From: Myxococcales bacterium
Lineage (GTDB): Bacteria > Lernaellota > Lernaellaia > Lernaellales > Lernaellaceae
NCBI GenBank assembly: GCA_012517325.1
Contig: JAAYVF010000087.1
Location: 1 to 64,000 of the forward strand
Direction: 5' to 3'
Length of the DNA stretch: 64,000 nucleotides
In this document: piece by piece, positions 43,601 to 52,988 of the stretch
Numbering within the stretch: position 1 is the stretch's first letter
How the letters are laid out: each line of letters starts with the position of its first letter
Position numbers and translations under genes: made by a program
The notes under the pieces: model-generated
What the model saw: the letters and a program-made list of their open reading frames with translations, nothing else
Told to the model about the DNA's origin: nothing
Databases searched by the model: none

Positions 43601-44590
43601 TTGAAAACCGATCAGATAAAAAACGAGTGTTGTCGGGACGAAGTGGCCCGGGATCGCCGCGGCTTTCTCCAGGGCGGCCTCGCGGCCCTCGCCGGCCTGT
43701 GGCTGCTGGGCGAACCCGGCTTGGGCTCGCTGCTGAAAATCGACTGGCGCAACGCCCAGGCCGAGGAAACGGCCACCGCGCCCGATGCGACCGAGCCGAC
43801 CGGCCTGGCCAAGGCCGTCCGCTTCAACACGTCGATCCAAAAACCCTTCCTCAACGAAAAGCTGGCGTTCGACATCACCTTCGCCGGCGCCAAGACCGCG
43901 TCGGGATTGATCACCTTCAAGCAGACCGACAACAACGAGTACACCGCCTCGGTCGAGGGCACCATCAGCGGCCTGGTCGGCGCGATGACGCCTTTCCAAA
44001 AGGTCGTCATGACCTCGGTGATGCACCCCATCAAAACCAAGGCGGGCGAACGGTTCGTCACCAAGACGTTTTACCGTAAGACGATCCGCACCTCGGGCAC
44101 GACGGAAAGCCGGCACGAGTTCGATTACCTGCGCCGCAAATGGACGTACACGCGCGTGAAGGACGGCAAACGCGACAAGGGGCCCGTCAACCGCAAGATC
44201 AAAGAGGGCGTGTACTACGACGATTTCGTCAACATCCTGTACAACTTCCGCGCCCAGGCCTACGGCGCCGTCAAACCGGGCCTGAAAATGACCCTGAACA
44301 CGATGCCGTGGGATCGCTCGCTCAAGATCAACGGGAAAAACGTCAAGAAAACCGCGACGGTCGTCGATGTTTTCGTGCCCGCCGACGGCCAGATGAGCGA
44401 GAAAGATCGCGCCTGGTTGAAGGAAGTGGGCGGCGATCTGCTGGTGATCGTCACCCTCGACCCGGACGTTTACGAAATCAAATCCGGCCAGGCCAAACTG
44501 GCCGGCGTCCGCAACGGCCTGACGCCCCGCGGCGCCTGGATCGAGGACGCCCTGCTCTTCGGCGACGTGAAGGCCAAGTACAAGGGGTAA
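43601..44590 (+). CDS. DUF3108 protein with twin-arginine-like signal, TTG start
   Basis: 329 residues. TTG at 43601 is set by AAGGAG eight bases upstream. The N-terminus NECCRDEVARDRRGFLQGG followed by a hydrophobic run (LAALAGLWLLGEPG) resembles a Tat signal (R-R-x-F-L). The mature part has the DUF3108 pattern: FLNEKLAFDITFAGAKTASG, HEFDYLRRKWTYTRVKDGK, YYDDFVNILYNFRAQ. It is a beta-sheet periplasmic domain seen in many Gram-negatives, function unknown. Using Tat would mean export in a folded state, maybe with a cofactor; neither is visible. Confidence 0.78.
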   Translation: MKTDQIKNECCRDEVARDRRGFLQGGLAALAGLWLLGEPGLGSLLKIDWRNAQAEETATAPDATEPTGLAKAVRFNTSIQKPFLNEKLAFDITFAGAKTASGLITFKQTDNNEYTASVEGTISGLVGAMTPFQKVVMTSVMHPIKTKAGERFVTKTFYRKTIRTSGTTESRHEFDYLRRKWTYTRVKDGKRDKGPVNRKIKEGVYYDDFVNILYNFRAQAYGAVKPGLKMTLNTMPWDRSLKINGKNVKKTATVVDVFVPADGQMSEKDRAWLKEVGGDLLVIVTLDPDVYEIKSGQAKLAGVRNGLTPRGAWIEDALLFGDVKAKYKG

Positions 44591-44670
44591 GTACCGCTGC
44601 TTTCGGCGAAAAATCGCTGCCCGACGATTCCGTTCACTGGATCGCTTCCGACCCGCTTTCCGATCGCCGG

Positions 44671-44698
44671 TTGACTACCGGCTGCTTTTGGCTATTCT
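44671..44698 (+). promoter_or_regulatory. Predicted promoter for the ileS-lspA-lgt operon
   Basis: TTGACT (44671-44676) and TATTCT (44693-44698), 16-base spacer, 46 bases before the ileS ATG. Confidence 0.6.
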
Positions 44699-44743
44699 CT
44701 GAAATTCCATTCTCGCGCCGCGCAAGAAAGGAAAGGCGTTATC

Positions 44744-47545
44744 ATGAGTGGAGAGAAAGTGAACTATAAGGAAACGCTGTATTTGCCGTCCACCGGCTTT
44801 CCGATGAAGGCCAACCTGGCGCAACGCGAGCCCGAGATGTTGGCCGCCTGGGACCGGTCGGACATTTACGCCAAATTGCAGGCCGCGCGGGCCGGCCGGC
44901 CCAAATTCGTGCTGCACGACGGTCCGCCGTACGCCAACGGGCACATCCACCTTGGCACGGCCATGAATAAAATTCTGAAGGACATCATCGTCAAATCCAA
45001 GAGCATGGAGGACTTCCTGGCGCCCTACGTGCCGGGGTGGGACTGCCACGGCCTGCCGATCGAAAGCGCGATGCTCAAGGAACTGAAAGAGACCAAGCCC
45101 AAGACCGGCGAGGAAGGCGATTTCCGCCGCCGCTGCCGCCAATACGCCGAGAAGTACATCGATGTGCAACGCGCCGAGTTCAAGCGCCTGGGCGTGCTGG
45201 GCCAGTGGGCCAAGCCGTACATCACGATGGACCCGCGGTACGAGTCGATCACCCTGCGCGAGCTGGGCAAGTTCGCGGCGGCCGGCAGCGTCTACAAAAG
45301 CCGCAAGCCGGTCTACTGGTGCGCGCAGTGCGTCACCGCCCTGGCCGAGGCCGAGGTGGAATACGACGAGCACCACACGCCGAGCATTTACGTGAAATTC
45401 CCCCTGGTCGACGACGTCACCGACGTCATCCCCGCCGCGCAGGGCTACCAGGTCAGCGTGGCGATCTGGACGACCACTCCCTGGACGATCCCGGCCAACC
45501 TGGCCCTTGCCTTCCACCCCGAGTTCGACTACGTGCTGGTCGACGCCGGCGGCGGCGAGGCCCTGATCATGGCCGAACGGCTGGCGGCGATCTGCATGGA
45601 AACCTTCGGCAAACCGCTGAAGATCCTGGCCACGTTCAAGGCGCCGCCGCTCGAACGCCGCCGCGCCCGGCACCCGCTGGGCTACCGCGACAGCCTGATC
45701 CTGCTGGCGGATTTCGTCACGCTGGATTCCGGCACCGGCATCGTCCACATCGCGCCGGGCCACGGCCAGGAAGACTACGAGATCAGCCTGCAATACGGTC
45801 TGCCCGCCTACGCGCCGGTCGACGATCACGGCAAGTTCACCGCCGAGGTTCCCGAGTGGGAAGGCCGCTTCGTCTTCGACGCCAACGCGGACATCAACAA
45901 AGCGCTGAAGGAAAAGGGCTTCCTGCTGGGCGAACACGACGAAACGCACCAGTATCCCTACTGCTGGCGCTGCAAGCAGCCGATCATCTTCCGCTCGACC
46001 GAACAATGGTTCATCTCGATGGCCGAGGGCGATCTGCGCGGCAAGGCGCTGGCCGAAATCGACGCCACCCGCTGGATCCCCGCCTGGGGCCACGACCGCA
46101 TCCACGGCATGGTCGAAAACCGGCCCGACTGGTGCATCAGCCGCCAGCGCAGTTGGGGCGTGCCGATCGTGGCCTTCACCTGCGCGAAATGCGGCGAACT
46201 GCACTTCTCGCGGGAATTGATCGACCGCGTGGCCGACATTTTCGAACAGGAAACCGCCGACGCCTGGTTCGACCGCGACGTGAAGGACCTGCTGCCGCCC
46301 GGCTTCACCTGCCGGAAGTGCGCCGCCGCGGAATTCAAGAAGGAGCGCGACATTCTCGACGTCTGGTTCGACTCGGGCGTCTCCTACGCCGCCGTGTGCG
46401 AAACCGATCCGCAGCTCGGCGCGCCGGTCGATCTGTACCTCGAGGGCAGCGACCAGCACCGCGGCTGGTTCCACAGCACCCTGCTGGCGGCCGTCGGCAC
46501 GCGCGGCCGGGCGCCCTACAAAACCGTGCTGACCCACGGCTTCGTCGTCGACGGCGAAGGCCGCAAGATGTCCAAGAGCCTGGGCAACACCATCGCCCCC
46601 GACGAGATCATCAACCGGTACGGCGCGGAAATCCTGCGCCTGTGGTCGGCCAGCAGCGATTACCGCGACGACATCCGCATCAGCGACCAGATCGTCGCCG
46701 GCCTGGTCGACGGCTACCGCAAGGTGCGCAACACGATCCGCTTCCTGCTCGGCTGCCTGGGCGATTTCGACCCGGCGGCGCACGCGGTGCCCGAGGACCG
46801 GCTCGAAGACCTCGACCGCTACATCCTCGCCGTGTGGGAAGGCGTCAAGCAACGCCTGTACAAGGCCTACGACGACTACGATTTCCACCTCGTCTACCAC
46901 CAACTGCTCAATTTCTGCTCGGTGGAACTGTCGAGCTTCTACCTCGACGTCAGCAAGGACACGCTGTACGCCGATCGGGCCGACGCGCCGCGCCGCCGCA
47001 GCGCGCAGACGACGATCCGGCTGTTGACCGACGAGATGCTGCGCGTCATGGCGCCGATCTTCTCGTTCACCGCCGACGAGGCCTGGCAATTCCTCCCCGG
47101 CCGCGAGGGCGAAAGCGTCCACCTGGCGCGGTTCGCGCCCGCGCAACCCGCCCGCCTCGACCGGGATCTGCTGGAACGCTGGCGGCAACTGCTCGAGGTC
47201 CGCGCCGTGGTCACCAAGGCCGTCGAGGTCGCCCGCGACAAGGGCCTGGTGCGCGCCAGCCTCGAGGGCGAGCTGACCATCGCCGCCCCGGCCGCCGCGC
47301 GGGACCTCCTGGCCGGCTACGGCGACCGGCTCGACCGGATTTTCCAGACCGCGGCCGTCCATCTGGTCGAGACGCTGCCCGGCGCGGCCGACGCGACCGG
47401 CGAAACGCTCGGCGGGGTCCAGGTGAAGGTTGAACCGACCTGGGCGCCCAAGTGTCCTCGTTGCTGGAATCGCGACGAATCCGTGGGCCGCGATCACCCG
47501 GAAGTCTGTTCCCGTTGCGCGGCGGTACTGACCGCCCGCGGCTGA
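44744..47545 (+). CDS. ileS: Isoleucyl-tRNA synthetase
   Basis: 933 residues, full length for the bacterial class I enzyme that charges tRNA-Ile and edits valine. The ATP site motif is HLGT (69-72) in the block DGPPYANGHIHLG, a known variant of HIGH, and KMSKS occurs in GRKMSKSLGNTI. The CP1 editing domain has the TTPWTIPANLAL region. The C-terminal zinc ribbon has Cys904, 907, 922 and 925 (CPRC and CSRC). It leads directly into lspA, the common ileS-lspA order in bacteria. Confidence 0.97.
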   Translation: MSGEKVNYKETLYLPSTGFPMKANLAQREPEMLAAWDRSDIYAKLQAARAGRPKFVLHDGPPYANGHIHLGTAMNKILKDIIVKSKSMEDFLAPYVPGWDCHGLPIESAMLKELKETKPKTGEEGDFRRRCRQYAEKYIDVQRAEFKRLGVLGQWAKPYITMDPRYESITLRELGKFAAAGSVYKSRKPVYWCAQCVTALAEAEVEYDEHHTPSIYVKFPLVDDVTDVIPAAQGYQVSVAIWTTTPWTIPANLALAFHPEFDYVLVDAGGGEALIMAERLAAICMETFGKPLKILATFKAPPLERRRARHPLGYRDSLILLADFVTLDSGTGIVHIAPGHGQEDYEISLQYGLPAYAPVDDHGKFTAEVPEWEGRFVFDANADINKALKEKGFLLGEHDETHQYPYCWRCKQPIIFRSTEQWFISMAEGDLRGKALAEIDATRWIPAWGHDRIHGMVENRPDWCISRQRSWGVPIVAFTCAKCGELHFSRELIDRVADIFEQETADAWFDRDVKDLLPPGFTCRKCAAAEFKKERDILDVWFDSGVSYAAVCETDPQLGAPVDLYLEGSDQHRGWFHSTLLAAVGTRGRAPYKTVLTHGFVVDGEGRKMSKSLGNTIAPDEIINRYGAEILRLWSASSDYRDDIRISDQIVAGLVDGYRKVRNTIRFLLGCLGDFDPAAHAVPEDRLEDLDRYILAVWEGVKQRLYKAYDDYDFHLVYHQLLNFCSVELSSFYLDVSKDTLYADRADAPRRRSAQTTIRLLTDEMLRVMAPIFSFTADEAWQFLPGREGESVHLARFAPAQPARLDRDLLERWRQLLEVRAVVTKAVEVARDKGLVRASLEGELTIAAPAAARDLLAGYGDRLDRIFQTAAVHLVETLPGAADATGETLGGVQVKVEPTWAPKCPRCWNRDESVGRDHPEVCSRCAAVLTARG

Positions 47546-47556
47546 TAAGGCGACGC

Positions 47557-48054
47557 ATGCACTGGTTGAAGGAGAAATACGGGGTCTTGGCGGTCGGCAC
47601 GGTGGCGAGCCTGCTGCTGGATCAACTGACCAAGGCGCTGGTGATTTTCCATTTTCCCAAGGACGGGAGCACGGCGATCATCCCCGGCTTTTTCGACCTT
47701 TATCACGCGCACAATCAGGGCGCGGCGTTCGGCCTGTTCCGCGGCAACCCGATTCTCTTCTTTCTGATCGTCAACCTGCTGGCCATCGGGTTCATCATTT
47801 ACTACTTCGTCAAACTGGACCGGGGCAACCTGCTGCTGGCGGCGGCGCTGTCGCTGATCATGGGCGGCGCCCTGGGCAATCTGCTGGACCGGCTGCGCCA
47901 CGGCTTCGTCGTCGATTTTCTGCGCTTTTACGTCAACGATTATTCCTGGCCGACCTTCAACGTGGCGGACATCGCCATCGTGATCGGCGTGGGGATTTTC
48001 GCCCTGGACATCATCCGGACGGAGATCCGCCTGCGAAAATCGCCGGGCAGATAG
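47557..48054 (+). CDS. lspA: Lipoprotein signal peptidase II, copy 1
   Basis: 165 residues with four membrane helices. This aspartic protease cuts the signal peptide in front of the lipidated cysteine of prolipoproteins. Family motifs are complete: DQLTK (22-26), HNQGAAF (52-58), GGALGNLLDR (103-112), and the catalytic aspartates Asp120 (VVDF) and Asp138 (FNVADIA). The ATG at 47557 lies 12 bases after the ileS stop. A second full copy follows 14 bases downstream; the two proteins align without gaps, with 117 of 165 residues identical by my count. Confidence 0.95.
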   Translation: MHWLKEKYGVLAVGTVASLLLDQLTKALVIFHFPKDGSTAIIPGFFDLYHAHNQGAAFGLFRGNPILFFLIVNLLAIGFIIYYFVKLDRGNLLLAAALSLIMGGALGNLLDRLRHGFVVDFLRFYVNDYSWPTFNVADIAIVIGVGIFALDIIRTEIRLRKSPGR

Positions 48055-48068
48055 GTGAAAGGCACGGC

Positions 48069-48566
48069 ATGCGCTGGCTGAAAGAGAAATACGGCGTGCT
48101 GATTTTGGGCCTGACGGTCAGCCTGGTGCTGGATCAACTGACGAAGATGCTGGTCATCTTTCAGCTTCCCAAACACGCCGGCCGGGCGATCATTCCCGGC
48201 ATTTTCGACCTGTACCACGTCCACAACACGGGTTCGGCCTTCAGCCTGTTCCGGGACAACCCGGTGACTTTCTTTCTGATCGTCAACCTGGCGGCCATCG
48301 GCTTCATTCTGTACTTCTTCGCCAAGCTGGAGCGCGGCGAGTTGCGGCTGGCCGCGGCGTTTTCGCTGATCATGGGCGGCGCCCTGGGCAACCTGCTGGA
48401 CCGGCTGCGCCACGGCTTCGTCATCGACTTTTTCCGCCTTCACTTCAACGACCTTTCCTGGCCGGTCTTCAACGTGGCGGACATCGCGATTTTCAGCGGC
48501 GTGTGCCTTTTCGCCCTGAATCTCATTCGTTCGGAGCTGCAGCTCCGGAAATCGCAAGGGGCTTGA
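48069..48566 (+). CDS. lspA: Lipoprotein signal peptidase II, copy 2 (tandem duplicate)
   Basis: 165 residues, same length as copy 1. All required positions are intact: DQLTK, HNTGSAF, GGALGNLLDR, Asp120 (VIDF) and Asp138 (FNVADIA), so it should be active. Differences concentrate in the first periplasmic loop (FQLPKHAGRA against FHFPKDGSTA) and the second membrane half, around the substrate groove, which would allow different substrate preference. Lgt is encoded next, three bases on. A tandem lspA pair is unusual; its meaning is discussed in the findings. Confidence 0.94.
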   Translation: MRWLKEKYGVLILGLTVSLVLDQLTKMLVIFQLPKHAGRAIIPGIFDLYHVHNTGSAFSLFRDNPVTFFLIVNLAAIGFILYFFAKLERGELRLAAAFSLIMGGALGNLLDRLRHGFVIDFFRLHFNDLSWPVFNVADIAIFSGVCLFALNLIRSELQLRKSQGA

Positions 48567-48569
48567 ACT

Positions 48570-49532
48570 TTGCATCCGATGATCCTCCAACTGGGGCCGC
48601 TCAAGGTTCACTCCTACGGCTTCATGCTGGCCCTGGCGTTTCTGGTCGGCATCTACCTCGCCGGCCGCGCGGCGCGCCGCGTCGGCGAAACGCAGGACCA
48701 CGTCACCGACCTGTCGTTCTGGATCATCGTCGCGGCGGTGATCGGTTCGCGGCTGTTTCACGTGCTGGTGTTCTGGAGCGAACTGCAGCCGCCCCGGCTG
48801 CTCTCGGCGTTCAAGATCTGGGAAGGCGGGCTGGTTTATTACGGCGGGTTCATCGGCGCGGTGACGGCCAGCGTGCTGTTCTGCCGCCTGAAAAAAATCG
48901 ACTTCTGGCAGATGGCCGACATCATCACGCCCTCGATCGCGCTGGGCCTGATGTTCGGCCGCATCGGCTGCACCCTGGTCGGTTGCTGCTACGGCAAGGC
49001 CTGCCCGGCCGATTACCCGCTGGCCATCGTCTTCCCGCCCGAAACGATCGGCGTGGCCGGCGTGCCGCTCTACCCCACCCAGCTCCTCGAGGCGGCCGGC
49101 TGCCTGGCCATCGCCCTGTTCCTCTGGTTTTACCTGCAATACCACCGCCGCTTTCGCGGCCAGTTGTTGCTGGTGTTCATCGTGCTGTATTCCGCCCTCC
49201 GCTTCACCCTCGAATTCTGGCGCGACGACCCGCGCGGCTTCGCCGACCTGTTCACCTTCGCCGCCGCGGCGGGGCAGACGCCGGCGATCGGCGGGCTCCG
49301 GGGTTTCCTGCTCTGGAGCGGCACCATTCACGAGATTTCCAGCGGAATTTACGGTTTTTACCTGTCGGAAAGCCAGCTCGTCAGTCTGGTGATGACCCTG
49401 GCGGTCGTCCCGCTCTGGATTTGGAAAAGCCGCCGCGACCGGCGGTTGGGGGTTTCGGTCGCACCGGCGCCGGTTCCGGACCAAACGCCGAAACGCGCGC
49501 CTCACTCCAAGGGAAAGGCCAAGCGAAAATGA
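48570..49532 (+). CDS. lgt: Prolipoprotein diacylglyceryl transferase, TTG start
   Basis: 320 residues. Lgt attaches diacylglycerol to the lipobox cysteine before LspA cuts. Conserved blocks: HSYGFMLALAFLVG near residue 15, EGGLVYYGGFIGA, and the signature FGRIGCTLVGCCYGKAC (GRIGCxxxGCC). LYPTQLLEA and the C-terminal membrane helix complete the fold. TTG at 48570 is preferred because AAGGGG lies nine bases upstream, while the ATG nine bases later has none. An insertion of about 30 residues (about 225-260: FTFAAAAGQTPAIGGLRG) precedes the last helix. The C-terminus is basic (KGKAKRK). Confidence 0.95.
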   Translation: MHPMILQLGPLKVHSYGFMLALAFLVGIYLAGRAARRVGETQDHVTDLSFWIIVAAVIGSRLFHVLVFWSELQPPRLLSAFKIWEGGLVYYGGFIGAVTASVLFCRLKKIDFWQMADIITPSIALGLMFGRIGCTLVGCCYGKACPADYPLAIVFPPETIGVAGVPLYPTQLLEAAGCLAIALFLWFYLQYHRRFRGQLLLVFIVLYSALRFTLEFWRDDPRGFADLFTFAAAAGQTPAIGGLRGFLLWSGTIHEISSGIYGFYLSESQLVSLVMTLAVVPLWIWKSRRDRRLGVSVAPAPVPDQTPKRAPHSKGKAKRK

Positions 49533-50011
49533 AACGCGCCTTGCCGTACCTGTTTTTGTGTGTGTTTTTGCTGCTCTGCGCCTCGTGCACCGTCACCACG
49601 ACCAATCTGCGCCTCGATCAGCTCAACGAGCCGGGGTTGCCGGAAAACGAGACCGTCGACGACAGCACGGCGTTGCGCGCCCGCGCCGAGGGCCTGTGGC
49701 AAAGCCTCGAAAAGGCCAAGCTGACGACCTACATCACCAAGGACCGGATCGCCGGGTATTTCGAAAACGAGCAGGAACGCAGCGATTTCATTGCGATTTA
49801 CGCCAGTATGTTCCGCGAAAAGCGGTTCGAGCGCGAATACGTGCAAAAATTCCAGGTCGGCAAGATCGTCATCGAGCCCAACGGCGTCCTGGCCAAGGTC
49901 GAAGTGACCATCTGGGGCAAGATCTACTTCATCTGGCGCCACCGCATCCACGAAGTGCAAACCTGGAAGAAAACCGACGGCGGTTGGATGATGAAGCCGC
50001 AAGCGAGCTGA
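49529..50011 (+). CDS. Small lipoprotein coupled to lgt
   Basis: 160 residues. The ATG at 49529 overlaps the lgt TGA. Lipobox LCASC (Cys20). The mature domain (ALRARAEGLWQSLEKAKLTTY; FQVGKIVIEPNGVLAKVEVTIWG; WKKTDGGWMMKP) has an NTF2-like rhythm, a helix followed by a curled sheet. There is no D/N tether. Unknown role; its place after the lipoprotein-processing genes is suggestive only. Confidence 0.75.
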   Translation: MKRALPYLFLCVFLLLCASCTVTTTNLRLDQLNEPGLPENETVDDSTALRARAEGLWQSLEKAKLTTYITKDRIAGYFENEQERSDFIAIYASMFREKRFEREYVQKFQVGKIVIEPNGVLAKVEVTIWGKIYFIWRHRIHEVQTWKKTDGGWMMKPQAS

Positions 50012-50020
50012 ATTGGTCGC

Positions 50021-51292
50021 CTACTCCTCCTCCCCGATCATGTCGCCCGCGGTGCCCTGATCGGCAAAACCATAGATTTTCCATAGCCTCGGCCCGGGGA
50101 TCTGTTTCCATTTTTCGCCGTTGTAATGCATGACGCCTTCGTATGGACCAACAACATAAACATTCCCGCCAAGAGAGACCCACATGTCTTCTAAGCGAAA
50201 GCTGTTCTTTTGCGTCGGTAAATCAATATTAATAAAATTCTCTCCATTATATAAATATACTTTTTTACCGTCACCGGGACTTGAAAAGGAGAAAAAAACA
50301 TAATTTCTGTCCACTCCCATAATATTGTTAACGAAATATGACTCACCAATTTCGTCGGGCATTGATATTGTCTCAAGATTTTGATCATTATAGTGATAAG
50401 CACAAGGGTAATAAATGGGTAATATATTAGATACAGTATGTTGATATCCGCCAAGGAAGATGTCATTTTTTGATGCAGCCCATATTTTGTTTATATGGCA
50501 TATATTATTATCATATGTATATTCACCCCAGTTGGTCCCATTATAATGAACTAAAAGCAAATCAAATGATTCACTCGTCTTTTTATAGTCGCCAACAACA
50601 TACACTTCCCCGGATTCGTCGACCCATATTCCTTCCAGCGTTTTGCCGCTTTCGCCAACAAGGATTTCTTCGATGTTTTGCCCATCATAATGATAAATGA
50701 TATAATGATCCAAATCCGTAATATCGGGATCGATATTCTTGTCGACATTCGCGACAATATAGATGTTTTCTCTAGATGATCCTCCGATACCATAACATTC
50801 GACAAATGGATAATTAAATTTATCATCAATAACCCATGAGCCATCGCCATAGGTAATGAGATGGGATGTTTGATATATAAACGTGCCAATTGCTTCCCAT
50901 CTTCTGCCCACCATCAGAATATGATTGCGATCAAAACCCCAAATTTGTTCAACTTCATCATTTCTAGGTGATTGAAAAAGAAACTCATTATTCCACTTCT
51001 GTTGACTGTATCTGCGAATAGTAATATCGTAATAACCATCACCATATGGATAACTCGGACTATCCCAATAATTATAGTTGATACCAACAAATTCTAGATT
51101 GGTTTCGGGATATATTGATGTAAATGCGTTTATTTCCTGATAGATATCGTCATCACTTAAATCGTCATCCGATTCTGAATCATCATCATTCAAATCATCG
51201 TTGTTATCATTTTCTGCTTTTTCTTCCTCGACACATGAAAGGATCAAGGGCATCATGACAGTCATAATAACAACATATACAATTGTTTTCAT
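50021..51292 (-). CDS. D/N-tethered lipoprotein with beta-propeller-like repeats, AT rich
   Basis: 423 residues. Lipobox LILSC (Cys20), then a tether NDNNDDLNDDDSESDDDLSDDD. The mature part is a repeat protein with units carrying W-V-D-E-S-G-E-V-Y-V-V-G-D or similar (LEGIWVDESGEVYVVG; KIWAASKNDIFLGG; EDMWVSLGGNVYVVG) and HYNG or HYDGQ phrases, about seven units, a likely propeller. Codons are far more AT rich than the window average. Its ATG overlaps the TGA of the broken gene upstream. Confidence 0.75.
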   Translation of the reverse strand: MKTIVYVVIMTVMMPLILSCVEEEKAENDNNDDLNDDDSESDDDLSDDDIYQEINAFTSIYPETNLEFVGINYNYWDSPSYPYGDGYYDITIRRYSQQKWNNEFLFQSPRNDEVEQIWGFDRNHILMVGRRWEAIGTFIYQTSHLITYGDGSWVIDDKFNYPFVECYGIGGSSRENIYIVANVDKNIDPDITDLDHYIIYHYDGQNIEEILVGESGKTLEGIWVDESGEVYVVGDYKKTSESFDLLLVHYNGTNWGEYTYDNNICHINKIWAASKNDIFLGGYQHTVSNILPIYYPCAYHYNDQNLETISMPDEIGESYFVNNIMGVDRNYVFFSFSSPGDGKKVYLYNGENFINIDLPTQKNSFRLEDMWVSLGGNVYVVGPYEGVMHYNGEKWKQIPGPRLWKIYGFADQGTAGDMIGEEE

Positions 51293-52398
51293 TTTTCTCT
51301 CCCCGACACCGCAGAAAGGCGATAGATACGGATATCGTATGCCTTTAGGGTGATATTAAAGGTGTGCTGAAGAATACCGTTTTGGGAGATTAGGCGTTCA
51401 GCCCAAGGATGCCAAGAATTCCAGGTGTTTTCCTTAGTGAATGACATATGCAGTTGTTCTACTTTCACCTCACTTTTTCCAAATAAGTCACTGACAACTT
51501 GATAATCGAAGGTCAATTCCTTATCGCATGAGTTGGCAACCATGAATATTGCACGCGGAGTTATGCCAATGGAATAATCCAACTGGTCTTTCCATGCCGA
51601 CACAATGAGCGGTCTGGCACGCCAATACCAATAGGTTGAGTCTTCCATATTCTTTTTCCAAAAATATGTACTATGTTCTCTTCTCCAACCGTTCATGGAT
51701 TGGAAAAAATCAAAGTCGTATTCATAGACTTTGTTTTGTTCATTTGGAATTATTCCCGGACGTATCATCTCTCCGTAAACAAGAAATTCCGGCACGATCT
51801 GGGTTCGCATATAGGACAACATGCGAAGGTATTTTATCTTTTTCGCGTGGGCATAAGTGCGGTTCAAGGTATCGAAATCAGCATCTTGGCCTGCCGGATG
51901 TTTTCCGGGATTGGGATCGCCGTGTTTTTTCATCGCATTATCTGGAGATGTTTCCGGATATATCGAATTTCTGTACCAATCCAAAATATAGGTTGGCGTA
52001 TCGGCAGGCATTTCCGGAAAAATATCGACCAGCACCTTGTCGTAATCAAGCCGAGTGATCATGCCGTAAAGATAGGAACATGCGACAACCCAATGAAACG
52101 CCTCGCCAAGATGTTGTGGATCAATCGAAAGATTAATCCCCGTCGCGTTGGGATCGTCTTTCGCTTTCAAGACGGTCCCCGCAGGATCGTTGGTCGCATG
52201 TTTCCCAGTCCGGAAATCGTCGCCGGCTATGCTGTCAGAGGATTGAACGATTTCGACCGTGGTGAAAACCCCCCTTTAAAATTAACCCCCATCAAAAACG
52301 TCTTTCGAACGCCAATCATCAAGCAGGTAATTTTCGCGGTTAGAGAGGTCATCGTTTCACCCATGAATGAGGTCTTCCAAGTTGCGAGAGGACAAATA
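51289..52398 (-). pseudogene. Broken gene: C-terminal part of a carbohydrate-active-type exported protein
   Basis: From 52275 down to 51289 the frame is open for about 328 codons and reads as a real protein (GVFTTVEIVQSSDSIAGDDF; GEAFHWVVACSYLYGMI; WYWRARPLIVSAW; ending AYDIRIYRLSAVSG, like the terminal sandwich of glycosidases). No ATG or GTG with a ribosome site opens it; the only early start is a TTG at 52170 without an SD. Further upstream in the same frame the sequence still looks coding (SSRNLEDLIHG, NDDLSNRENYLLDDW) but is cut by TGA at 52357-52359 and TAA at 52282-52284 and 52276-52278. I read this as a 5'-decayed gene. Family uncertain. Confidence 0.6.
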
Positions 52399-52561
52399 GC
52401 ATAAATTATTGGATGAGGAAAAGAGTAATATTCCAAAACAACCCAACTTGATTCTCTTCCTTTTTTCAACGCTTTCCATTCTTGTCCGATCCGGTTCGGG
52501 CTCTCAGTTCACCTTTTTCAAACCCGGTTTTCAGCCCGATTCGGGGCGGTAAAAAACACGC
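52399..52561. other. Gene-free stretch between the decayed gene and rplS promoter
   Basis: No gene or clear repeat is seen. Composition moves back from AT rich to GC rich at about 52480. Confidence 0.4.
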
Positions 52562-52590
52562 TTGACAAACCGGCCGGTTTCAAGGATATT
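52562..52590 (+). promoter_or_regulatory. Predicted promoter of rplS
   Basis: Consensus TTGACA (52562-52567), 17-base spacer, GATATT (52585-52590); 41 bases before the ATG. Confidence 0.6.
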
Positions 52591-52631
52591 TACGCCCTCT
52601 TTTTGATCGATGAATGGTCAGGAGTGAAATC

Positions 52632-52979
52632 ATGGACGTCATTACGTCATTCGAAAAAGGCCAGAAAAAGGCAGAGATTCCCGAATTCGCCATCGGCGAC
52701 ACCGTTCGCGTCAGCCTTCGCATCAAGGAAGGCGACAAAGAGCGTTTGCAGCCTTTCGAGGGCGTCGTCATCGCCAAGCGCAACGCCGCGGCCCGTTCCA
52801 GCTTCACCGTCCGCAAGGTGAGCTACGGCATCGGCGTGGAGCGCCTCATTCCGCTGTGCAGCCCGGCGCTCGACAGCCTGAAGGTCATCCGCAAGGGCGA
52901 CGTCCGCCGCGCCAAGCTGTATTACCTGCGCGAACTGCGCGGCAAAGCGGCCCGCATCAAGGAAAAGACCGACTGGTAG
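52632..52979 (+). CDS. rplS: Ribosomal protein L19
   Basis: 115 residues, the normal size of bL19, a 50S protein at the subunit interface. Blocks [52 protein letters not shown] and [19 protein letters not shown] are diagnostic. ATG at 52632 with AGGAG eight bases upstream. The gene is alone under its own promoter; the usual partners rpsP, rimM and trmD are not adjacent. Confidence 0.97.
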   Translation: MDVITSFEKGQKKAEIPEFAIGDTVRVSLRIKEGDKERLQPFEGVVIAKRNAAARSSFTVRKVSYGIGVERLIPLCSPALDSLKVIRKGDVRRAKLYYLRELRGKAARIKEKTDW

Positions 52980-52988
52980 GCCGCCGTT

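Noticed and set aside
52357-52359. In-frame TGA as a possible selenocysteine codon
   Set aside because: Two TAA stops follow in the same frame within 80 bases, and no SECIS-like hairpin is evident. Gene decay is simpler.
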